This document shows, piece after piece, positions 21,110 to 64,000 of a stretch of DNA of 64,000 bases. The translations under genes and the position numbers were made by a program. The notes beneath the pieces are model-generated. The model was not told the DNA's origin. It saw only the letters and a program-made list of their open reading frames with translations, and ran no database searches. Position 1 is the first letter of the stretch. Each line of letters begins with the position of its first letter. The stretch comes from Micropterix aruncella (Eukaryota > Arthropoda > Insecta > Lepidoptera > Micropterigidae): positions 24,953,898-25,017,897 of the forward strand of contig OX155967.1 of the NCBI GenBank assembly GCA_944548615.1, written 5' to 3'.

Positions 21110-23480
21110 GTTTCTCAAAAGATGCACTGGATTTTTTTAAAGTTTGCCATAAATTAACTGATAAAGAGTAGATGTTAAATAGGAAAAAAGATAATATGCA
21201 GTCTTGCCCGACTCCTCGGGTATAAGCCATCTACTTTGATGGTGGCTATCTGGTTCCATCCAATAAAGATCTGTCTACTATCAAATTCAATCTTCTGCGG
21301 AATCGTTACAAGCTTAGTACGTTGAACTTTATAAATCGTATCTCAAATCCGATGAGAAAGATCCCGGCCTCGTAGCCATCGGTTTTTTGATGCATTCAGA
21401 GAAACTCTCAAATTGATTCCATCTGCTCACCGCGGCCAATAATGGGATCTTTACATGAGTGTGAGCATTACCAACCAGTAAGTTACTGTCAACCGAAGGG
21501 CTGATATTTTTTGAACGCACTCATGTAACTCCTTCAGGTCTGAAGTGGAGATATATCTGGTAGAATCTGAATAGATCATGAGGTTATATTTTTGTAGGAA
21601 AAAAACGTAATTTGTTAGCCAATCCTGTCAACCCACTCGATCAAATAAACTTACCTGTCGACTACCATCGCTCTGTGAATAAAATAAATGATTAGTGCAA
21701 CAAATAAATAAACACAAATTCAGTTTAGACAGTTTTATGTGATACACAAAGAGTCAGATGATTTTAAAATACATATGACATTTTACTTAAACACCTAGAC
21801 GATCGAACATTTATTAAGCAATTATAGATTTGTAATTATATCGAACCTAGGGGGACAGCTTAAACATCAAAACTCGGGGATTTTTTACCGCTTAACACTA
21901 CAAAATATATATATATAAACCAATTGCGATGGAAGGCGATGATTATACCTAAAATTACATATTCTTTTTAGAAAATACAATGAAATCTCTAGGGGTGGTT
22001 TTGCTTGCCGGATTTTCTTACCGTTTGGGATCCGCCGCGTCTGCGCTGACTCTAGCAAAACCCACCTCTCAGTAATCCATAAGATGCGACAAAAAGTATA
22101 CAATGAATGCTGCGAATGCGCTAAGCTTCGCAGTTTTATAACCTAAGAAAATAAAATTAGAACATTCTTCTAAACGGTAAAAGTTACGTGATTGCGAGAC
22201 GAGAAATGAGTGGGTGATTTTTAAGTGTTTTATTTTTATTAAATGCAACGGCATAATTCTTCCTTGAAGCGAGAGACAGACGGAGACGTAGATGAAATAC
22301 CATGAAATTCTGCAAATAAACAAGAAAAAACATGGCAACATTCGTTATCGTGCGTCAAACCCCGCAAACGGAATGACAGTGTAGGTGCGAAACTCTTACG
22401 GACTAACGACTTAAAAACGAAACATGACCATAAACAAGTAACGAACGGTGACAGGTGGATATCGAGAATATATAGAAAAGCGGATATAGGAATAAATATA
22501 CATGAGGGGTTTCTGTACGGGCGTGTCGTAGCGTATCTCGATGTGGCATGTACAATTCATCTACATCTAATAGGGCATCTACATAGATCATTTCAGGAAT
22601 ACGTCGACAAAAATATCAGTAAAAAGTGAAATGAAACTCGAGCAAAAGTTATTCTTGTAGACAGTGTAGAAGCCCTATAACTATCCCACATCTGTACGTG
22701 TGGTTATGCCAACCCACGCGGCTCACGTTACGTACAGAAACCGACATAGAAAATAAACAAAAAATATAAATAGTGTATATATAACATCAAAGTGTTAACA
22801 GTCAAATAAACCAAATCAACGACAACAAAAGGTGGAGTTCAGAATCGAACTTCGGACTCGCGGGCCTCGATGCTTCCTAAAACATCCAACAAACATCACA
22901 TTAATAGCATCTTTTAAAATGGCATTAAAAACAGTCGAATAGAGAACATTTAATATTCCGAAAGGAAGAAATGGAGGGCTGTCGGAGGAGCTTCCCATCG
23001 TCGGTCAGTCCAGTTGGAGCAGCGTCCAGTCGGCACCATCCACCTACAACCTAACAGCCCTCTCTCAATTATTTTACAATGCATACACAGAAATAAAATA
23101 TCAAATTGATATACAAGTCAATGTTAGTGTATTTATGCATATATTCACATAGATCTGCCAATATGAAAAATGTCCAACTGGGTGCAGGGGTAATAAGAAA
23201 AAACATACATTTGGACCGAGCGAGAAACCTTACAGTTTACTATTCCTACAATAACTAGCTTTTTTAAAATATAAACAACCGCAAAAATGTAGTAATTTGC
23301 CATCAACCATTTGTAATGAGTTAAATAAGAGAAAACAATGATTATAACGCAAACCAATATAAGCAGCAGTAGCATCGATTCCCATATTAACATACAGACA
23401 TATTAGTACATTTATAAAAAGTGTTAATTTTAACAGGTTTTCAAAGACCTTAGAGCCATCCTGGATCAAAGGACGCGTTT
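21110..23480. other. No confident gene; two minus-strand splice-site-like patterns
   Basis: The minus strand has an acceptor-like TTCACAG and a donor-like GTAAGT bracketing an 18-nt segment (21655-21672). It also has an acceptor-like TTTATTTGCAG before 22312, followed about 60 nt later by AATAAA. These could be downstream 3' UTR exons of Psi or chance. No repeat relationship was found. Confidence 0.35.
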
Positions 23481-23484
23481 AGAT

Positions 23485-23700
23485 AGTTTACTATGCCCTG
23501 GGCCAATCCATCTTAACCTATGGGATCATAGGGTGGAGAGGTGCAGCAAAAATTCTCATGGAGCACTCGATCAGAGCTCAGAAAATAATGAAAATTATAA
23601 AGAGAGAGCCTTAGAGATACTCCTCAGACGACCTCTACACAGAGTATAAGCTGGTCGTACCAAAACTTTACGCGAAAGCAGCGGTCTGTCAGTATCAAAC
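23485..23700 (+). pseudogene. Non-LTR retrotransposon C-terminal fragment
   Basis: The plus strand reads VYYALGQSILTYGIIGWRGA followed by SIRAQKIMKIIK, matching the post-RT region of Jockey/CR1-class elements. Stops follow (after KREP), and decayed sequence continues to about 23960. The same module occurs on the minus strand at 27440-27620. Confidence 0.75.
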
Positions 23701-24316
23701 AAATTAGATAACGCAACCAGAACCCAGGAAATAATCTGCACATGGCAATCTCAAGCTATCCATTTCGACGCCCCCCCGAATGCAGATCACTTTTGGCAAA
23801 AGCATTTTGTGTACATAAAGCCCCCTGGATATTCAATATGCTAGACGAAAAAATTAAATTGTATTTGCCTAAGTTTTCTTTCAAAGTTAAAATTGACTAC
23901 CGTCGTGTGGGGCCTTCTTTGCTCTAAATCTACGAGTTCATTTAGTTTATTAAGATTATCTTTAATTACAAATCGCCTGAAAATATTCAAATTCATTTAC
24001 CGCTTAGAGAAAGCCTTAATGAATAACTTATTCGTCATATTTGTTTTTGTTATATACGTCTTCTATTTTATATATTTTTTTGAATTTTGGAGCAAAGTAA
24101 CCTCTTTGGTGGGGGAACATTGCTCCATGAAATTATTACTGTAGTGCGATGAGATAATCGATCATCTAACCGAAGAAACTGTTATATAGTATCGAACATT
24201 ATTAGTAAATCAGGTATATTTTGAAATGAAAAATAATTTAAAAATAAAATACAAAATATTTTAAATGCTTTTTTATCGTGATTGGGTACTTGTACGTTAC
24301 AGAAATAAAGTTTACC

Positions 24317-24630
24317 TTAACCCTTGGAGTAAATGGGTATTTTCATGGATGCATCTGTCTCTTTTGCAGGATTTTCGGCGACATCGACCTTAAAGTACTA
24401 TAACTACGAAACTACTACACCAATCATAAAAAGAACAACTGCACAATGATTGCATTGAAATTTCGAATATAGAATATTGAAATATCATTTTGTAAAACAA
24501 TTAGATAATTATGAATAAATATGAGAACGTCAAAGAAGTGAAAAAAACGCGGAACCAGATGTGGTCGTATCATACTCAACGGATAATTGTTTCAGAACCA
24601 GATTTGGTCGTATCATACTCAACGTGTTAA
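24317..24630 (+). mobile_element. TTAA element family B, copy 2
   Basis: Left end TTAACCCTTGGAGTAAATGG and right end CTCAACGTGTTAA, with the duplicated CCAGAT-TGGTCGTATCATAC motif at the right. Nearly identical in the core to 10997-11303. Confidence 0.85.
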
Positions 24631-24811
24631 AACACAGTGCAATAAAATATATTATAAATTAATTAGGGATTATTTCACCATTTTTGTTAAGTAGAAGTTT
24701 GAATAGCAGAATTTTTCATTTCGAAAATAAGAAACAAACATCGGAGATAGTATCGATTATACAAGAAAAGATCCAAAATGAAAATTTTAATATTTAATGA
24801 TGATTTCATTA

Positions 24812-26255
24812 GCGCTGTCACGCTGCCACCACCGGTTGCAAGCCTAACTACGGCAAAATGTGAGTCTACCAAAATCGGTTGCAACGCTCACCGTTTGCAA
24901 AAAAATAATTTAAAACTCCAAATACGGTTCAATTCGCTTCCGAGAGCGCTACTTAACGGCGTAATGCCCATCACTATTCGAATTTTTCATTCCAAGAACG
25001 CACGGTCCAATAACTTATTTACTATGGATCAGTTTTCGTCGACTTCGCTGTCAGTCGCACGGCATTTCAGGCGTGGCTGTTTTTGTACTGCGGTGTAGTG
25101 AAAAGAAATGTGTTTTTTAAGAGTTATAGTGAGATTTACTACATAAACGTGAGTAATTTGCATTTTAAAAGAGTTTATGAATGAGCATTAGTCATTTGAG
25201 ATAGTCCATTTGCTGTTTTTCGTGTATTTTTAAGCAAAATGCTTCGGCGAAAACATATGTGTCGGAATACATGGCCGCATTTTGTTCCGTAATTTTTATG
25301 AAATATCCCGAAATATCGCAAAATATGATGTAATATTGTTTCGATTCGCTGATAAAATAGGTATTGCTTCATTTACATCCTAAGTAATCACATAATTAGA
25401 CATATTTTGAACATTATAAGTTGTTTCGTAAATGAGGTGGCACATTGAAGTTTGTTTTGACATATGTATGTGAATATTACAATATTGTATGAGAATATTA
25501 CAATATTTTGAGTGCGATTTTCTATAGTTTTTCTATGAAATGTGACTCTTTGGAGTATAATAATTAGTTATTGGACATATAATAACCATATAAAGACATA
25601 ATATATTCGAAAAACTCTAACTAATTTTATATTATGAGATTTCAAAGTTTATTTCCAAGTTTCCGACGCTAACTCTCAAAACTTTAGATTTTTCTGTAAT
25701 ATCAGACAAAGCTGAAAATTCTGGTGTGATTTTCTAAAAAGTGTGATGTAGTAATAAAGTTATTTTGAAAGAATTTGATATAAAAAAAGACCCTAAGTAG
25801 TCACAAATAAAAAAAAATTTTTTTTTTACAAGAATACATCAATTTTTTCTTGGCTGAATAACTAAATATTTTTGTATGCAAATAAGTAAAACAAAATAAT
25901 AGTTTTGGTAAAGCATTTAATAAAGAACATAACTGTATTTACAATTTTTTTATAGAGTTCCGTATTTTATGAGAAAAATATCGAAATGATTGAATAGGCG
26001 AGATTTTTCAGTTCGCCAAATTTGTAATATTTATTCATTATTATCTTAATTGTTTTACGATATAAGGTTATAATGTTTTATATTTCAAATTTCAATGCAA
26101 TCATTTTACAGTTATTTTTTTATAATCCGTATAGTGGTTTAAAAGTTATGGTCGTTTTGCTCAAGGCCATCGACTTCACGCGCAAAACTATCACAGCAGA
26201 AGTGACAGCTGAATTTTTACCCCGCGATAGGAGGGGTGTGTTATTAATCGACACT
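24812..26255. mobile_element. TTAA element family D, copy 3 (diverged)
   Basis: 25125-26255 aligns with 17230-18365 with many substitutions, including the TAAAATAGGTATTGCTTCATTTACATCCTAAG segment and the internal core at about 26024-26152. The ends have decayed (GATAGGAGGGGTGTG instead of AGGGGTTAA), and the left boundary is uncertain. This is an older copy than those at 16.9 and 32.4 kb. Confidence 0.7.
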
Positions 26256-26403
26256 TTATTATTTCAACGTTCAGTTCGATATCGTGAAATCTCCTGAAGG
26301 TCTCGTAGCCTAATAGTAGATTTCTCTATAGCAATAGAAGGATGATAAATATGACATTAGACCGAAACATGCATACTTCTGAAAATAGACAGACACATAT
26401 GGG

Positions 26404-26545
26404 TTAAGTCGAGCGGAACGGATCCCCTGCACCCCGGACGAAAGTTAAAAGGCCACGCTCGCAGCGGTCGAGCTATATCCGGCGTCGTGCTATGTTTTAG
26501 TTAGCGAAACGCCATCGGGGCTACCGGCGTCTGCGAGCGGGTTAA
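26404..26545. mobile_element. GC-rich segment bounded by TTAA (142 bp)
   Basis: Bounded by TTAA at 26404-26407 and 26542-26545. The right edge, read inverted, is TTAACCCGCTCG, like the left end of family D. It is GC-rich against AT-rich flanks. It is probably a deletion derivative of a TTAA element just beyond the Psi 3' end. Confidence 0.5.
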
Positions 26546-26698
26546 AATTCAATGTAATAATATCAAAATACGAAAAAAATACAAAAATAAAAATTATGAA
26601 TCGGAAATAACACACCGATCTCTCGGAGGCGGATGGAGGAACGGGACGGGTGCGGGCATAGAGATCGGTTTCTCATAAATATGGTACATATTTCATTT

Positions 26699-26773
26699 CT
26701 AAAGTAATATTATGCGGAATCGGCGAAGGCCGAAAGGGGCGAGCTTCGGTCGCGTACGGGTGGAGCTTCTCAC
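26699..26773 (-). other. Psi: Possible 3' UTR intron of Psi (75 bp)
   Basis: On the minus strand the coding exon runs through TGA and then ACAG|GTGAGA. Seventy-five bases further an acceptor-like TTACTTTAG precedes AAATG. If used, the stop codon is 4 nt upstream of the junction, too close to trigger classical nonsense-mediated decay. A clear AATAAA was not found in the next 150 bp. Confidence 0.4.
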
Positions 26774-26777
26774 CTGT

Positions 26778-63134
<36,357 letters not shown>

Positions 63135-63339
63135 CTGCAACAAAACATAATTATTTTACAATTACGCACATTTAGTAAATGTCATATATAAGCGTTTGAA
63201 CCGAACTAATTAATCTGCTTTTCATATTAACCAACTTCAATGATTTGATTGAGTTATATCGTTCATGTAAAATGCTATCCTAAATATTTACTCTAAAAAC
63301 AAGTGCCATTACAGAAAGTGAATCAGGGTTGTTGCGAAT

Positions 63340-64000
63340 ATCAGCATCAGCGGATTATCAGCATTGGTTTCAATATCAGCATCTGCATCAGCATCCGCAT
63401 AATTTAATGCTGATTTTATTGTTTGCTGATATTCTGCTCGTGACATGACCTTGAAGGGCGGACCTTAGCTCTAGCCGCATGCACATGCTGTCATCTCCGC
63501 CGGCCCAGTATACCACCCAGTAGCTTTAGTCTCGAGCTACCAGGCAGGATGGCGGTGTTGACTACAACGGGCGAACCCAACACCCCAGGCTGATATAACG
63601 ATATAGATCGATCTTTCAGCCGTGGGATGAGCGTAGAAGACTTGGGGACAAGACAATCTACTGTCTAGTTCACCAGCAGCCCGTTAAGAGTCCAACGCCT
63701 TACGGCAAGGCACCGGGAAAGGTACCCAGCGGGCAGCCTTACCCCCCTAATTACCAGTTTTGACAGGATATCTCCGTCTGGAATTAACCTTCAGGATACC
63801 TCCGTCCTCCCGACTGGCATTGCGGAAGGAGGGTGAGAGGCATGTGGGCAGAGGGGTTCGTCACGACGTACGCATTACCGGCAGGTAAAAGCTGCCGACC
63901 TTTTCAAGCATTCGAATATCTGCATAGGGCGAGTAGCGAAACATCTGGCGACCATATCCGAGCCCTTACGACTCGTGACGTATTCCCTTTGATTTCAATT
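63340..64000 (-). repeat. GC-rich interspersed repeat, copy 3 (inverted), with an ATCAGC tail
   Basis: 63396-63960 is the inverse of 50140-50700 at high identity. It is followed on its 3' side (63340-63420) by ATCAGC-type hexamers (AATCAGCATT, GATGCTGATATT), the likely microsatellite tail of the element. It retains the uninterrupted site where copy 1 has the 79-bp TTAA element. No Psi exon was found from here to the window end. Confidence 0.8.

Noticed and set aside
22820..22860. tRNA-like B box (GTTCGATTC) on the minus strand
   Set aside because: No A box at the right distance and no cloverleaf. Insufficient for a tRNA or SINE call.

Overview
The window is arthropod nuclear DNA, most likely insect. 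Evidence: one spliced gene with GT-AG introns of 130 bp to 9 kb, AT-rich introns, and a dense load of hAT, mariner, Tigger-like, TTAA-target and non-LTR elements. Species was not determined. No prokaryotic operon, CRISPR array or virus was recognised.

The only host gene I can support is on the minus strand. It enters from beyond the right edge and stops near 26.78 kb. Twelve exons (62996-63134 down to 26778-27002) join in one frame and encode at least 653 residues. They give four KH domains, each with an intact GxxG loop, separated by Gly-rich linkers, then two AB-type Tyr/Trp modules. This is the FUBP/KSRP family, and the AB modules point to the arthropod splicing regulator Psi (P-element somatic inhibitor). 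The start codon and N-terminus lie outside the window. The stop codon sits 4 nt before a good splice donor, suggesting a 3' UTR intron.

From 1 to 26 kb there is no convincing host gene, only nested transposons. A 4.48-kb hAT with 8-bp target duplications sits inside an older terminal-inverted-repeat (TIR) element (0.2-5.0 kb). A Tigger-like element with TA duplications contains a pile-up of other repeats (10.8-13.3 kb). A decayed mariner lies at 19.9-21.1 kb. Non-LTR pieces are scattered through the region.

From 26 to 64 kb the introns hold more of the same families. These include a second hAT split by an RT plus restriction-like-endonuclease retrotransposon (35.9-39.2 kb), and two Sola-like DDE elements with 4-bp duplications (31.5-35.5 and 60.9-62.7 kb). 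There are also several Tigger/Harbinger-like non-autonomous elements, tRNA-derived SINEs, and two transcribed near-perfect hairpins.

The most distinctive signal is a set of at least six kinds of small non-coding element inserted at TTAA. Several are confirmed by empty sites elsewhere in the window. Four kinds with unrelated ends share the same internal core of about 130 bp. No transposase for them is visible here. A 435-nt reading frame at 57.9-58.35 kb has splice-site-like edges in the same phase as the flanking Psi intron and deserves transcript evidence.
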